From contig NZ_JBHSNF010000002.1 of assembly GCF_042657065.1 (NCBI RefSeq), positions 434,001-498,000 on the forward strand: a stretch of DNA of 64,000 nt. The letters run 5' to 3'. The first letter of the stretch is position 1. Each line of letters opens with the position of its first letter. The translations under genes were made by a program, and so were the position numbers. Under the pieces are notes generated by a model, which was given only the letters and a program-made list of their open reading frames with translations, had not been told where the DNA came from and made no database searches. Source of the DNA: Rhodanobacter ginsengisoli (GTDB lineage: Bacteria; Pseudomonadota; Gammaproteobacteria; Xanthomonadales; Rhodanobacteraceae). This document shows positions 19,953 through 28,941 of this stretch, one piece after another.

Positions 19953-21524
19953 ATGCCCTCCTCCAAATCCCACTCGATCAAGGTTCGTACGGCCAGGGCT
20001 GACGATGCCGCCTCCATCGCCGCCGTGGCCAGGGCCGCCTATGCGGCCTGGCCGGCATCGAACATCGCCAACGAGCGCAACTTCTCGCTGCAGATCGCCG
20101 CCTTCCCCACCGGGCAACTGGTGGCCGTGCTGGACGACCAGGTGATCGGCTACGCGACCAGCCTGATCGTGCAGCTGGATGACGACAGTCCCTGGCACAA
20201 CCACGCGGAGATGACCGGCTACGGCACCTTCAGCACCCACGATCCTGCCGGCCAGACCCTGTACGGCGCCGACATCGCGGTGCACCCCGACTGGCAGGGC
20301 AAGGGTGTCTCCCGCCTGCTGTACCAGGCGCGGCGGACCCTGATGAAGCGGCACAACCTGAAGCAGATGGTGGCCGGCGGACGCATCCCGGGCTATGCCG
20401 CGCATCGCGGCCAGCTGACGGCACAGGAGTATGTCGACAAGGTCAAATCCGGGGAACTGGGGGACCCGGCGCTCAATGCGCACCTTTATGCCGGCTACGC
20501 CGTCGAGGGCGTGCATTACGGCTACCTCGACGATCAGGAAAGCCTGGGGTATGCCACCCACCTGGTGATGCCGAATGCGGACTACCAGCCACGCAAGCGC
20601 CTGATCGCCGGCGCACCGGTGCGTCGTACCGCGCGGCATGTCCGGGTCTGCGCGACCCAGTACGACCAGCGCCGGATCGGCACGTTCGAGGACTTCGCCG
20701 AGCAGATCGAATACTTCGCGCAAAGCGCCGCGACTTACGACGCCCACCTGCTGCTGTTTCCCGAATTCGTCACCGCCCAGCTGTACTCCACCTTCACCCG
20801 CGGCATTGCGCTGCTCGACGCGGTCGAGCAGCTTGCCGCACTGGCTCCGCGCATCGACGCGCTGTTCCGCAACGTGGCGGTGCGCCATCGGCTGCACGTG
20901 GTCGGCGGCACCACGCCGGTGCGCACCGACAAGGGCATGCGCAACGTCGCCCACCTGTACACCCCGAGCGGCGGCACCTATACCCAGGAGAAGCTGCACA
21001 TCACGCCGGCCGAGCGCGAATACTGGGGCATCACCCCGGGCGACGGCATCAAGGTGTTCGAGACCGCGATCGGCCGGCTGGCCATCGTGGTCTGCTACGA
21101 CATCGAGTTCCCGGAACTGGTGCGCATGCTGGTCGAGCACGGCGTCGACATCATCCTCAACCCGTTCGCCACCGACGAGCGCAAGAGCTACCTGCGCGTG
21201 CGCTACTGCGCCCAGGCGCGGGCGGTGGAAAACATGGTCTACGTGGTGATGTCCGGCAATGTCGGCGGGTTGTCGCACAGCCCGTCGATGTCGATCAACT
21301 TCGGCCAGGCGGCGATCTGCACGCCGAGCGACTTCGCCTTCCCGATGAACGGCATCGCCGCCGAAGGCATCGTCAACACGCAGACCGTGGTGATCGCCGA
21401 CCTCGACCTGGGAGCGCTCGACATCCAGCGCCAGTCAGCCTCGGTGCGCCCGCTGCTGGATCGCCGCCACGACCTGTACGAACTCACCGCCAAGGTACCG
21501 GTCGAACACATCACGGTGGTCTAG
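19953..21524 (+). CDS. GNAT acetyltransferase-nitrilase fusion protein
   Basis: A 523-residue fusion. Residues about 10-200 form a GNAT-type domain (YGADIAVHPDWQGKGVSRLL is the acetyl-CoA-binding segment). Residues about 228-515 form a carbon-nitrogen hydrolase domain with the complete catalytic triad: Glu271 in FPEFV, Lys347 in EKLHIT, and Cys381 in VVCYDIEFPEL. The order GNAT then nitrilase is a known bacterial architecture of unknown substrate. One attractive reading is successive amide hydrolysis and acyl transfer on one metabolite, but that is inference. It stands alone, followed by a strong hairpin and a convergent gene. Confidence 0.93.
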   Translation: MPSSKSHSIKVRTARADDAASIAAVARAAYAAWPASNIANERNFSLQIAAFPTGQLVAVLDDQVIGYATSLIVQLDDDSPWHNHAEMTGYGTFSTHDPAGQTLYGADIAVHPDWQGKGVSRLLYQARRTLMKRHNLKQMVAGGRIPGYAAHRGQLTAQEYVDKVKSGELGDPALNAHLYAGYAVEGVHYGYLDDQESLGYATHLVMPNADYQPRKRLIAGAPVRRTARHVRVCATQYDQRRIGTFEDFAEQIEYFAQSAATYDAHLLLFPEFVTAQLYSTFTRGIALLDAVEQLAALAPRIDALFRNVAVRHRLHVVGGTTPVRTDKGMRNVAHLYTPSGGTYTQEKLHITPAEREYWGITPGDGIKVFETAIGRLAIVVCYDIEFPELVRMLVEHGVDIILNPFATDERKSYLRVRYCAQARAVENMVYVVMSGNVGGLSHSPSMSINFGQAAICTPSDFAFPMNGIAAEGIVNTQTVVIADLDLGALDIQRQSASVRPLLDRRHDLYELTAKVPVEHITVV

Positions 21525-21542
21525 CCGATGCGGCCCCTCCGC

Positions 21543-21561
21543 GGGGCGGCCTGGCCGCCCC
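21543..21561. terminator. bidirectional GC hairpin between convergent genes
   Basis: GGGGCGGCC and its exact reverse complement GGCCGCCCC are separated by one base, giving roughly an 8-bp stem with a tight loop. It sits between the convergent nitrilase-fusion and DUF1697 genes. There is no T-tract on either side, so it is called from position and stem strength only. Confidence 0.55.
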
Positions 21562-21587
21562 CGCCAGCATCGTCCACGCCCATGTGA

Positions 21588-22100
21588 TTACCTGGCAGCG
21601 GCCAGTTCAGCCAGTTGGGCGACGGTGTTCATGTTGCGTGCCGTACCGGCCTTTCCCGCCGGGATCTTCAGGCGTGAATCGGCCATGCCATCACCGTAAT
21701 GCACGTAGATTTCGCGTCGGCCGAGAGCCAGCCGTTCATCCTTCGCCCCGGTGACGTCACGCAGGGTCGTCGCCGCTGGCGGGGCATCCAGGAAAATCGC
21801 CACGACGCGATTGCCGGCTGCCTCGGGAAACGGGTTGGCTGCAAGCACCGCTGCCAGTTCGGCGGCCGTGCGTACCATCACCCCGACCGGCTTGCCCGCA
21901 TGGTCCTGCAACAACCGCTCAAGCGCCGTCTTCACCGCCTTCTCGGCCAGCTTGCTGGTGAACAGCAGGTTGCCGCTGGCGATATACGTGCGCACGTCGG
22001 TGAAGCCGGCGGCCTCGCCGATGGCCTTGAGCTCGCCCATCGGCAGCTTGCCGGTGCCGCCCACGTTGACGGCGCGCAACAACGCCACATAGCTGGTCAT
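21588..22100 (-). CDS. DUF1697 family protein
   Basis: A 170-residue member of DUF1697, a widespread family with no established function. The characteristic opening TSYVALLRAVNVGGTGKLPM is present, then LKAIGEAAGFTDVRTYIASGNLLF, a middle section VMVRTAAELAAVLAANPFPE and the closing SRLKIPAGKAGTARNMNTVAQL, all typical. The start at 22100 places MTSYVALLRAVN at the N-terminus, as in the family. It is convergent with the GNAT-nitrilase gene. Confidence 0.9.
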   Translation of the reverse strand: MTSYVALLRAVNVGGTGKLPMGELKAIGEAAGFTDVRTYIASGNLLFTSKLAEKAVKTALERLLQDHAGKPVGVMVRTAAELAAVLAANPFPEAAGNRVVAIFLDAPPAATTLRDVTGAKDERLALGRREIYVHYGDGMADSRLKIPAGKAGTARNMNTVAQLAELAAAR

Positions 22101-22355
22101 GTCTCGATCGCCTGGCCCTCGGGAGCGCTCAGTTTCACCGCTGGCACCGACACGTTCAACTGCACCTCGCGGCCACCCGGGACAGCCCACCCGATCACCC
22201 CACTCCCGGATCAGATGTCGAGTTGGCGCCAGCCTTCATGGACTACTTCGCGTGCAACCCAGCTACCCACCGAAACCTGAAAAATTGGACAATCAGCTGA
22301 TCCGGGCCCGGATCCTTCCGGTGCCTGGCGGCAAGCCCCCCCGCTGGAGACAACC

Positions 22356-22811
22356 ATGCCGAAAATCGACATCGCCACCGTCCCCCGACGCAAGGGCTCG
22401 GGCTATCCGGCGCCGTTCGCGGCGGCCGCCGGCCAGCGAATCAAGCAGGCGCTCGGCAACGCGGGCGGGCTGACCGATTTCGGCGTCAACCTCACCCAGC
22501 TCCCGCCGGGTGCGTGGTCGAGCCAGCGACACTGGCACAGCAGCGAGGACGAATTCGTCTACGTCCTGTCGGGCGAGCTGATCCTGGTCACCGATGCCGG
22601 CGAACAGAACCTGCGAGCGAATGATTGCGCGGCCTTCCCGAAGAACCACGCCGATGCCCACCACCTGATCAATCGCGGGACGGAGATGGCCGTCTATCTG
22701 GAAATCGGCAGCCGCAGCGACATCGACAAGTGCCATTACCCCGACGTCGACCTGGCATGGGACTCGCAAGTCGGCACCTATGCACACAAGGACGGCACGA
22801 CATACCCGTGA
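22356..22811 (+). CDS. cupin-domain protein
   Basis: A 151-residue single-cupin protein. Cupin motif 1 reads RHWHSSEDEFVYVLSGE, giving the two His and one Glu ligands, and motif 2 reads NHADAHHLINRGTEMAVYLEIG. Small cupins of this kind bind a metal and act as isomerases, dioxygenases or sensors; the substrate is not evident. The C-terminus KCHYPDVDLAWDS is shared by a group often annotated as transcriptional-regulator-like cupins, although no DNA-binding domain is present. It is convergent with thpR, with a small GC stem at 22835-22853 in the gap. Confidence 0.88.
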   Translation: MPKIDIATVPRRKGSGYPAPFAAAAGQRIKQALGNAGGLTDFGVNLTQLPPGAWSSQRHWHSSEDEFVYVLSGELILVTDAGEQNLRANDCAAFPKNHADAHHLINRGTEMAVYLEIGSRSDIDKCHYPDVDLAWDSQVGTYAHKDGTTYP

Positions 22812-22863
22812 GTGTCCGCATCCGGACCCTCGACCGGCGGCGTTACTCCGCCGCCGCCAGTGG

Positions 22864-23454
22864 CTAGCGCGCGAGTACCTGGTAATCGGGCCGGCCCACC
22901 ACGCTGTGGATCAGGGCGAACTCATCGACCATCCATCGCACCGGCTCGATCGGCGTGTCATCCAGCAGCTCGTGCTGGCTGTAGGCGACCGTGACATGCG
23001 GCGTGAAGCTGCGTTCCAGGTATCTGCCCTGCCCGGCCAGCGTCAGCACATGACGCAAGTCCTGCCACAGTTGCTGCAGCGCTTCGGGCACGCTCGGTCC
23101 GCGTAATACGCAGGGCGGCTGGCGGCCGCGGAAGCTGGCGGCGCCACACAAGGTCCACTCGAATGCCGGTGCGCTGGACCTACCCGCCGCCAGCACGGCG
23201 GCATCGACCACGTCCTGCCGCAACGTGGCATGGTTGCCCAGGAAATGCAGCGTGGCGTGATAACGGGCCGGATGCACCCAGCGAGCGCGCAGCCCGGGAT
23301 GGCTGGCCCGCAACGCGGCCGCTGCCCGTGCCAGCTGCCCGCGGGCTGCCTCGTTCGGCAGCAGTGCGAAGAACAGTCGATGCAGCTCGGCCGGCCGGGC
23401 ATCGGTACCACCGAGCAGGTCGAGCTGGGGATGTTCGGTGGAATGAGAGTGCAT
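22864..23454 (-). CDS. thpR: RNA 2',3'-cyclic phosphodiesterase (2'-5' RNA ligase family)
   Basis: A 196-residue 2H phosphoesterase that, in its family, opens 2',3'-cyclic phosphates on RNA to 2'-phosphates. The two catalytic HxT motifs are HATLHF and HVTVAY, correctly spaced. The N-terminal LHRLFFALLPNEAARGQL and the linker FRGRQPPCVLRG are typical of ThpR. A methionine 22 codons upstream is possible, but MHSHSTEHPQL gives the normal length. A second 2H protein is found at 43189-43863. Confidence 0.92.
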   Translation of the reverse strand: MHSHSTEHPQLDLLGGTDARPAELHRLFFALLPNEAARGQLARAAAALRASHPGLRARWVHPARYHATLHFLGNHATLRQDVVDAAVLAAGRSSAPAFEWTLCGAASFRGRQPPCVLRGPSVPEALQQLWQDLRHVLTLAGQGRYLERSFTPHVTVAYSQHELLDDTPIEPVRWMVDEFALIHSVVGRPDYQVLAR

Positions 23455-23588
23455 GGCCTTCGGCTTCCAGCTGTCTGCGCCGCATGATGGCGGGCAGCGC
23501 CGCACGTTAGCAGGATGCACCTGCCCATGCAGCGGACTGAACGTTCATCGGCTGGATCACACCCGCTTCCGATTCCGCACGAATGAAC

Positions 23589-24440
23589 CTAGCCGGCCGC
23601 GGCGGCGGTGGAGGCCGGCGTCGCCGGCATCTCCTGCGCGGTCAGCAGGACGCGGATCGCGCGCAGCTTCGCCTTGATCTTCGCCTCGTTGGCTGGGCCG
23701 CTGCGAAGCAACATGCGCTGTCCCGACGACAGCGATTCCAGCGCGGGATCGGCGTACGCGTAGAACCCCTTGGAGGGCACCAGCGCAGCCGGCTGGGCCA
23801 GCTCGGGCGTGGCCAGCAGGTTGTCGATGGCCGCGATCAGGCGGTCATTGAAATAGCCCTTCGGATAGCCCAGTTGCCGATAGGCCTGCTGGAACAGGGG
23901 GTAACTCTGCACGTACCAAGCCACCAGGGCCTGCGGATCGGCGTCTTCCACAACCTGCATGTAAGGCGCGTAGCGCGCGGCGTTTTCGCTGCCGATCACC
24001 TTCCGGCCGTCGACCTCCGCGGTGATGAACGCGCCCTTCGGGGTACGCGCCGGCAGCACGCCCACGCCCAGGTCGTGACGCGGCATCGCATCCACCGTGG
24101 CCACGATGTGCCGGATGATCTGCTGGCGCACCAGCAGCGGTGACAGGTCGGCCCCGCCGGCCAGCCGGGCGAGGGTCGAAGCCACGCTGGCATCGCTGTC
24201 GTCCAGCGCAGGCAACGCGGCCGTCGACGCCGCCGCCGGCCCGGTGTTCGCCTGACTGATCGGGTGCTGGATCGGCGCAGCGGTGCTGCTCGGGGCAGCG
24301 GAGCTCGCCGCGGCGGGCACGTTCGCCGCCTGATGTTCCAGGTGCATTGCCCGGCGCGCCAGATAGACGCCTGCCACGACAACGGCCAGTACCACCACCA
24401 CGGCCCCGATCCAGCTGCCTATCGATGCTTGCTTGCTCAT
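23589..24440 (-). CDS. DUF3014 family membrane-anchored protein
   Basis: A 283-residue protein with one N-terminal membrane helix (IGAVVVVLAVVVAGVYLARRA), an Ala/Ser/Pro-rich linker to about residue 75 and a periplasmic domain matching DUF3014: VRQQIIRHIVATVDAMPRHDL, RYAPYMQVVEDADPQALVAWYV and YPLFQQAYRQLGYPKGYFNDRL. The family is common in gammaproteobacteria and its function is unknown. It stands as a single leftward unit. Confidence 0.85.
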   Translation of the reverse strand: MSKQASIGSWIGAVVVVLAVVVAGVYLARRAMHLEHQAANVPAAASSAAPSSTAAPIQHPISQANTGPAAASTAALPALDDSDASVASTLARLAGGADLSPLLVRQQIIRHIVATVDAMPRHDLGVGVLPARTPKGAFITAEVDGRKVIGSENAARYAPYMQVVEDADPQALVAWYVQSYPLFQQAYRQLGYPKGYFNDRLIAAIDNLLATPELAQPAALVPSKGFYAYADPALESLSSGQRMLLRSGPANEAKIKAKLRAIRVLLTAQEMPATPASTAAAAG

Positions 24441-24754
24441 GATCTTCCCCGTTTCAGCACTTCGACATTCAGTTGGACTTGTGCGGGCACGATTCGTTCA
24501 TCCGACATGGCAGATACGATGATCACGTACCAGCGCCTCACCGGCGCCCGGCAGCGATCATTATCCACTGGCGGAATCGTGGCTGCACCGCAACGCCACA
24601 CAAAACCGGCGGCTGGTGATCGGTTATCGCGACCTGCGGCAGGTGCCCCATGCCGCCCTCGGTCGCTTCCAGGGATCCGATATCACCCCGTCCCGCGGTC
24701 GTCTGCTCGGCTCTCGACGCGGGGAGGTGATCGCGGACGATACGCCGACCCCAC
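24441..24754. other. intergenic region, no gene supported
   Basis: This 314-bp stretch lies between the leftward ABC permease gene and the leftward DUF3014 gene. I saw no convincing coding frame, RNA gene or clear terminator. It must hold the promoter of the DUF3014 gene at its left end. Confidence 0.5.
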
Positions 24755-25516
24755 TCATGCCTTCAGCCGATAACCGCTGCGGAAAATCCACCACACCAGC
24801 GCCAGGCAGACACTCAGGAACACCAGGGTCATGCCCACACTGACTCCGAGGCTGACATCGGAGACGCCGTAGAAACTCCAGCGGAAGCCGCTGATCAGGT
24901 AAACCACCGGATTGAACAGGGTGACCTTCTGCCAGAACGGCGGCAGCATGTGAATCGAGTAGAAACTGCCGCCAAGGAAGGTCAGCGGCGTGACGATCAG
25001 CAGCGGCACCAGCTGCAGTTTCTCGAAATTGTCCGCCCAGATGCCGATGATGAAACCGAACAGGCTGAAGGTGAGCGCGGTCAGCAGCAGGAAGGTCAGC
25101 ATCCACAGCGGGTGCGCAATCTGGAACGACACGAACAACCGTGCGGTGACCAGGATGATCGCGCCCAGGATGATCGACTTGCTCGCCGCCGCCCCCACAT
25201 AGCCGGCCACGATCTCGAACGGCGAAACCGGCGCCGACAGGATCTCGTAGATGGTGCCCACGAACTTCGGAAAATAGATCCCGAACGACGCGTTCGAAAT
25301 GCTCTGCGTCAGCAGCGACAGCATGACCAGCCCCGGCACGATGAAAGCGCCATAGCTGACTCCGTCGATCGCGGCCATGTGCGAGCCGATCGCCGAGCCG
25401 AATACCACGAAATACAGCGAGGTGGAAATCACCGGCGAGACGATGCTCTGCAGCAGCGTGCGCCAGGTACGCGCCATCTCGAACAGGTAGATCGCCCGAA
25501 TCGCGTAGATGTTCAT
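24755..25516 (-). CDS. ABC-2 type transporter permease
   Basis: A 253-residue permease with six predicted membrane segments, of the YadH/ABC-2 exporter class. Recognisable parts are the N-terminal RAIYLFEMARTWRTLLQSIVSPVIS helix entry, FIVPGLVMLSLLTQSISNASF, the EILSAPVSPFEIVAGYV coupling region, LTFLGGSFYSIHMLPPFWQKV and NPVVYLISGFRWSF, a close fit to YadH-like permeases. Its start overlaps the stop of the ATPase gene by 4 nt, so the two form one exporter. The substrate is unknown. Confidence 0.92.
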   Translation of the reverse strand: MNIYAIRAIYLFEMARTWRTLLQSIVSPVISTSLYFVVFGSAIGSHMAAIDGVSYGAFIVPGLVMLSLLTQSISNASFGIYFPKFVGTIYEILSAPVSPFEIVAGYVGAAASKSIILGAIILVTARLFVSFQIAHPLWMLTFLLLTALTFSLFGFIIGIWADNFEKLQLVPLLIVTPLTFLGGSFYSIHMLPPFWQKVTLFNPVVYLISGFRWSFYGVSDVSLGVSVGMTLVFLSVCLALVWWIFRSGYRLKA

Positions 25517-26439
25517 GCGCGCTCCCTCACCAGGTCCACGAAGATGTCCTCCAGCGAACTCTGGCTGGTTTTCAGGTCCTTGAAGTCGATGCCGGCCTCG
25601 GCCAGCCGTCGCAGCAGGCCGTCGATGCCGGTGTGCTCGCTCTGCGTGTCGAAGCGATAGACCAGCTGGTGGCCATCGGCCGACAGCTCCAGTGCGTAGC
25701 CGTCCAGCGCAGGCGGAATGCTCTGCAGCGGATTCTGCAGCTGCAGGGTCAGCTGCTTGCGGCCGAGCTTGTTCATCAGCTCCGCCTTGTCCTCGACCAG
25801 GATCAGCTCACCCTTGTTGATCACCCCGATGCGGTCGGCCATTTCCTCCGCCTCGTCGATGTAATGAGTGGTCAGGATGATGGTGACGCCGCTGGCGCGC
25901 AGCGCGCGCACCATCTCCCACATGTCCCGTCGAAGCTCCACGTCGACACCGGCGGTGGGTTCGTCGAGGAACAGGATCTGCGGCTCGTGCGACAGCGCCT
26001 TGGCGATCATCACCCGGCGCTTCATGCCGCCGGACAGCGTCATCAGCTTGCTGTCCTTCTTGCTCCACAGCGACAGTTCCTTCAGCACCTTCTCGATATG
26101 CGCCGGATTGGCCGCCTTGCCGAACAGGCCGCGGCTGAAGCTGACCGTGTTCCACACCGTCTCGAATGCATCGGTGGTCAGTTCCTGCGGCACCAGGCCG
26201 ATCTTCGCGCGGGCGGCACGATAGTCGCGCACCACGTCGTGTCCGTCGGCCAGCACCGTACCTCCACTGGGGTTGACGATGCCGCAGATGATGCTTATCA
26301 GGGTGGTCTTGCCGGCACCGTTCGGACCGAGCAGGGCAAAGATCTCGCCCTTGCGGATTTCCAGATCGATCGGCTTCAACGCCTGGAATCCCGAGGCGTA
26401 GGTCTTGCTGAGTTGTCGGACGGCGATGATCGGCTGCAC
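25513..26439 (-). CDS. ABC exporter ATP-binding protein
   Basis: A 308-residue ATPase of the YadG/CcmA type. Walker A is GPNGAGKTT, the Q-loop region LVPQELTTDAFETVW, the signature LSGGMKRR, Walker B ILFLDEP followed by TAGVDVELRRDMW, and the switch His in TTHYIDEAEEMADRI. A C-terminal ~70-residue extension ends LEDIFVDLVRERA, as usual for this class. The start is a GTG at 26439 with AAGGA six bases upstream; the open frame extends much further but the extra part has no family match. It is coupled to the permease. Confidence 0.93.
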   Translation of the reverse strand: MQPIIAVRQLSKTYASGFQALKPIDLEIRKGEIFALLGPNGAGKTTLISIICGIVNPSGGTVLADGHDVVRDYRAARAKIGLVPQELTTDAFETVWNTVSFSRGLFGKAANPAHIEKVLKELSLWSKKDSKLMTLSGGMKRRVMIAKALSHEPQILFLDEPTAGVDVELRRDMWEMVRALRASGVTIILTTHYIDEAEEMADRIGVINKGELILVEDKAELMNKLGRKQLTLQLQNPLQSIPPALDGYALELSADGHQLVYRFDTQSEHTGIDGLLRRLAEAGIDFKDLKTSQSSLEDIFVDLVRERA

Positions 26440-26550
26440 GCAGAATCCTTGTCCAGGTGTCTGAAGAGCAGCCGATGGTATGCCTGCGCGAACCTCCTCG
26501 CCACCTTCCGCGAAAATCCGCGACGCGGTGAGGCCGGCAGGGAAAGCGGC

Positions 26551-26578
26551 CGCGGGCGCCCCGACGAGGGCGCCCGCG
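26551..26578 (-). terminator. GC hairpin downstream of csbD-like gene
   Basis: A perfect 11-bp stem (CGCGGGCGCCC and its reverse complement) closes a 6-base loop, 40 bases past the CsbD stop and upstream of the ABC ATPase. On the leftward transcript it is followed by GCCGCTTTCC, a weak pyrimidine tract. It probably ends or dampens transcription between these genes. Confidence 0.6.
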
Positions 26579-26618
26579 AAATCGGGCCGGCTGGAGGAGC
26601 CCGTCCCGATCCATGCAC

Positions 26619-26810
26619 TCAGCCGCGCCGCTTTTCCAGTTCGCGCCTGGCGTCGTCCGTAGCCTTGCCGATGTTCTTCTGCAGCTTGCCCGCGTTCTTC
26701 TCCAGATTGCCCGTGACTTCCTTGACCTTGTTGCCGCTGACCTTGCCGACCACTTCCTTCACGGCGCCCTTGATCTCGTGCTTGGTACCCTCGGTACGAT
26801 TCTTGTCCAT
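26619..26810 (-). CDS. CsbD family stress protein
   Basis: A 63-residue, highly charged protein of the CsbD family, small proteins induced in general stress responses whose molecular function is unknown. MDKNRTEGTKHEIKGAVKEV is the family opening, followed by the repeat-like KVSGNKVKEVTGNLEKNAGK. It is predicted helical, soluble and free of cysteine. It forms a single-gene unit ending in a strong hairpin. Confidence 0.92.
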   Translation of the reverse strand: MDKNRTEGTKHEIKGAVKEVVGKVSGNKVKEVTGNLEKNAGKLQKNIGKATDDARRELEKRRG

Positions 26811-26990
26811 GCTTTTCTCTCCACCGGTCTGCGGGATTGCAGACGTCGACGGAATATGGATATTGGTCGGTCGACAATTCGTGACTGGAATGTTCCCCTC
26901 CGCGGCTGACGTTCATCTCCGCCCCCGTCACGCATATCGAGCGATGGAGAGCAGATGAGCAAGGCTGTGCCATTGCATCCGGAGACACCC

Positions 26991-27524
26991 ATGTTCCGCC
27001 CGCTGCTTGCGATCGTCATGCTGTTCTTCGCACTCGCGCTTTCGGCAACCACCCTGCCGAACCGTCCGGTGCAGACGCTTGACCTCGCCCGCTACAGCGG
27101 GCGATGGCACGAGATCGCCCATCTGCCGACGTTCTTCCAGCGCCGCTGTCTGGATGCCGTCATCGCCACCTATACGCCGAACCCCGATGGCAGCATTCAC
27201 GTACACAACACCTGTCGCACCCGTGACGGAATCAAGGTCGCCGAAGGCGTGGCGAAGATCGAGACGGGCCGCCCCGGTGCATTCAAGGTCCGCTTTGCGC
27301 CCGCCTGGCTGACCTGGTTGCCGCAGGCATGGTTCGACTACTGGGTGATCGATGTGGATGCCGACTATCAATGGGCCGTGGTCGGCGGTCCCGGCCGCAA
27401 GCGCCTGTGGATACTCGCGCGCAAGGACAGCATGGATCGAGTGCTGTTCGAGCGCATCAGGGAGCGCGCCCGGCAACGCGGTTATCCGGTCGACCAGCTG
27501 GTGATGATGGCGCCGCTGGATTGA
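26991..27524 (+). CDS. lipocalin family protein (Blc-like)
   Basis: A 177-residue exported lipocalin. It has a hydrophobic signal segment (LLAIVMLFFALALSATTLP), then the lipocalin motif LARYSGRWHEIAHLPTFFQRRC, VIATYTPNPDGSIHV, the middle FKVRFAPAW and DYWVIDVDADYQWAVVGGPGRKRLWILAR, the last being a Blc hallmark. Unlike E. coli Blc there is no lipobox cysteine, so it should be periplasmic and not a lipoprotein. GGAG lies six bases before the ATG at 26991; an in-frame ATG at 26955 also has a GGAGA and is a possible alternative. Bacterial lipocalins bind lipids and help with membrane stress. Confidence 0.9.
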   Translation: MFRPLLAIVMLFFALALSATTLPNRPVQTLDLARYSGRWHEIAHLPTFFQRRCLDAVIATYTPNPDGSIHVHNTCRTRDGIKVAEGVAKIETGRPGAFKVRFAPAWLTWLPQAWFDYWVIDVDADYQWAVVGGPGRKRLWILARKDSMDRVLFERIRERARQRGYPVDQLVMMAPLD

Positions 27525-27670
27525 GCGGCTGCCGGCGCATGGGAATGCCGTCGGCTGGAGTGCCCGGCCAACACCCCGGGCCTGGCCAACCGTCCCATCG
27601 CAGGCGACGAACCCGCACATCATCGCCACATCTTGTGCACAATGACCCGCCCCCCCCCAACCCGCTCGGA

Positions 27671-28471
27671 ATGACATCGCCCCCTGCCATCACCGAACAT
27701 GACGCCCGACCGTTGCGCGGCCGCGTGGTGCTGATCACCGGCGGCGCCCAGGGTATCGGGCGTGGCATCGCGCAGGCAGTACTCGGCGCCGGCGGTAGCG
27801 TGCTGATCGGCGACCTCGATGTAGTTGCCGGCCGCGCCTGTCTCGATGAATGGCGGGTGGGTCGCCGCGCCGCCTTCGGCCGGCTGGATGTCTCGCGCGA
27901 AGCCAGCGTGCAACGCTGGATCGCAGCCGCGCGCAGGCGCTTCGGTCGCATCGACGGACTGGTCAACAATGCCGGCATCGCGGAGCCGCACAGCGGCAAG
28001 CTGACTGACCTTGCGCTGGCGGACTGGAACCGTTATCTGGCCAGCAACCTCACCGGGGCGTTCCTGTGCAGCAGGCATGCACTGCCTGACCTGACCCTTG
28101 CGCACGGCGGCATCGTCAACATCGCGTCCACCCGGGCCCTGCAATCCGAACCCGACACCGAGGCCTACGCCGCCAGCAAAGGTGGCCTGCTGGCACTGAC
28201 CCATGCCATGGCCATCAGTGCCGGCCCCGACGTGCGGGTCAACGCCATCCTGCCCGGCTGGATCGCCACTGACGGCTGGCGCAAGCCCGGCGCACGGCAT
28301 GCTCCGCAGTTGAGCCGGCTCGATCACGCCCAGCATCCGGTCGGCCGCGTGGGCACGCCCGAGGACATCGGTGCACTGGTGGTGTATCTGCTCGGGGCAT
28401 CGTCCGGTTTCATCACCGGCCAGCACTTCGTGGTCGACGGCGGCATGTCAGTGAAGATGCAATACGTGTGA
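27671..28471 (+). CDS. SDR family oxidoreductase
   Basis: A 266-residue classical short-chain dehydrogenase. The nucleotide-binding TGGAQGIGRGIA, the LVNNAG motif, the catalytic Ser in IVNIAST and the catalytic YAASK are present, as is the C-terminal SSGFITGQHFVVDGGMSVKM. The cofactor strand ends in an Asp (LIGDLDVV), which favours NAD(H) over NADP(H). The substrate is not deducible. The frame is open far upstream but the ATG at 27671 is the sensible start. Confidence 0.93.
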   Translation: MTSPPAITEHDARPLRGRVVLITGGAQGIGRGIAQAVLGAGGSVLIGDLDVVAGRACLDEWRVGRRAAFGRLDVSREASVQRWIAAARRRFGRIDGLVNNAGIAEPHSGKLTDLALADWNRYLASNLTGAFLCSRHALPDLTLAHGGIVNIASTRALQSEPDTEAYAASKGGLLALTHAMAISAGPDVRVNAILPGWIATDGWRKPGARHAPQLSRLDHAQHPVGRVGTPEDIGALVVYLLGASSGFITGQHFVVDGGMSVKMQYV

Positions 28472-28529
28472 CCATGGCCTGCGCCGGGCGGACGTCGCGT
28501 CCGCCGGCTTTCGACCAGGGGAATCGGCC

Positions 28530-28913
28530 ATGAAATTTGCGCGTCGGGTGTTCCTGCTGGCCGCCATCTATGGCGTGCTGGCCTTGTTGCCGATGTACTT
28601 CCGGGAGGCGGTCGTGGCACGTGATCAGCCTCCGGCCATCACCCACCCCGAGTACTACTACGGCTTCATCGGAGTGGCGCTGGCCTGGCAACTGGCGTTC
28701 CTGCTGCTGTGGCGCGATCCCTTGCGCCATCGCCCGCTGATGCTGCCGGCCACGCTGGAGAAGGTCGCGTTCGGCGGCGCGATGCTGGTGCTCTACCTGC
28801 AGCAGCGATTGTCTCCCCTGATGCTGGCCGCCGGGGCCATGGATCTGCTGTTCGCCACGCTGTTCGTGCTGGCCTGGTGGCGTACCCGTGGCATGACGCC
28901 CTGGGCACCCTGA
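28530..28913 (+). CDS. small multi-pass membrane protein, unknown function
   Basis: A 127-residue protein I do not recognise as a named family. It has about four hydrophobic segments (VFLLAAIYGVLALLPMYF, FIGVALAWQLAFLLLW, KVAFGGAMLVLYLQ and LMLAAGAMDLLFATLFVLAWW) and a short loop ITHPEYYYG. The start has GGGGAA upstream and codon use like its neighbours. It lies 58 bases after the SDR gene in the same direction and may be co-transcribed. Confidence 0.75.
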   Translation: MKFARRVFLLAAIYGVLALLPMYFREAVVARDQPPAITHPEYYYGFIGVALAWQLAFLLLWRDPLRHRPLMLPATLEKVAFGGAMLVLYLQQRLSPLMLAAGAMDLLFATLFVLAWWRTRGMTPWAP

Positions 28914-28941
28914 CCGGCATGCGTCGGCAGCAGCCTTCGCC

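Noticed and set aside
22835..22853. CGGCGG/CCGCCG stem after the cupin gene as a firm terminator
   Set aside because: Only 6 bp, no T-tract and in a GC-rich context where such stems arise by chance.
24755..26439. The ABC ATPase/permease pair as a drug-resistance exporter
   Set aside because: Motifs support an ABC-2 exporter but nothing in the sequence or neighbours indicates the substrate.
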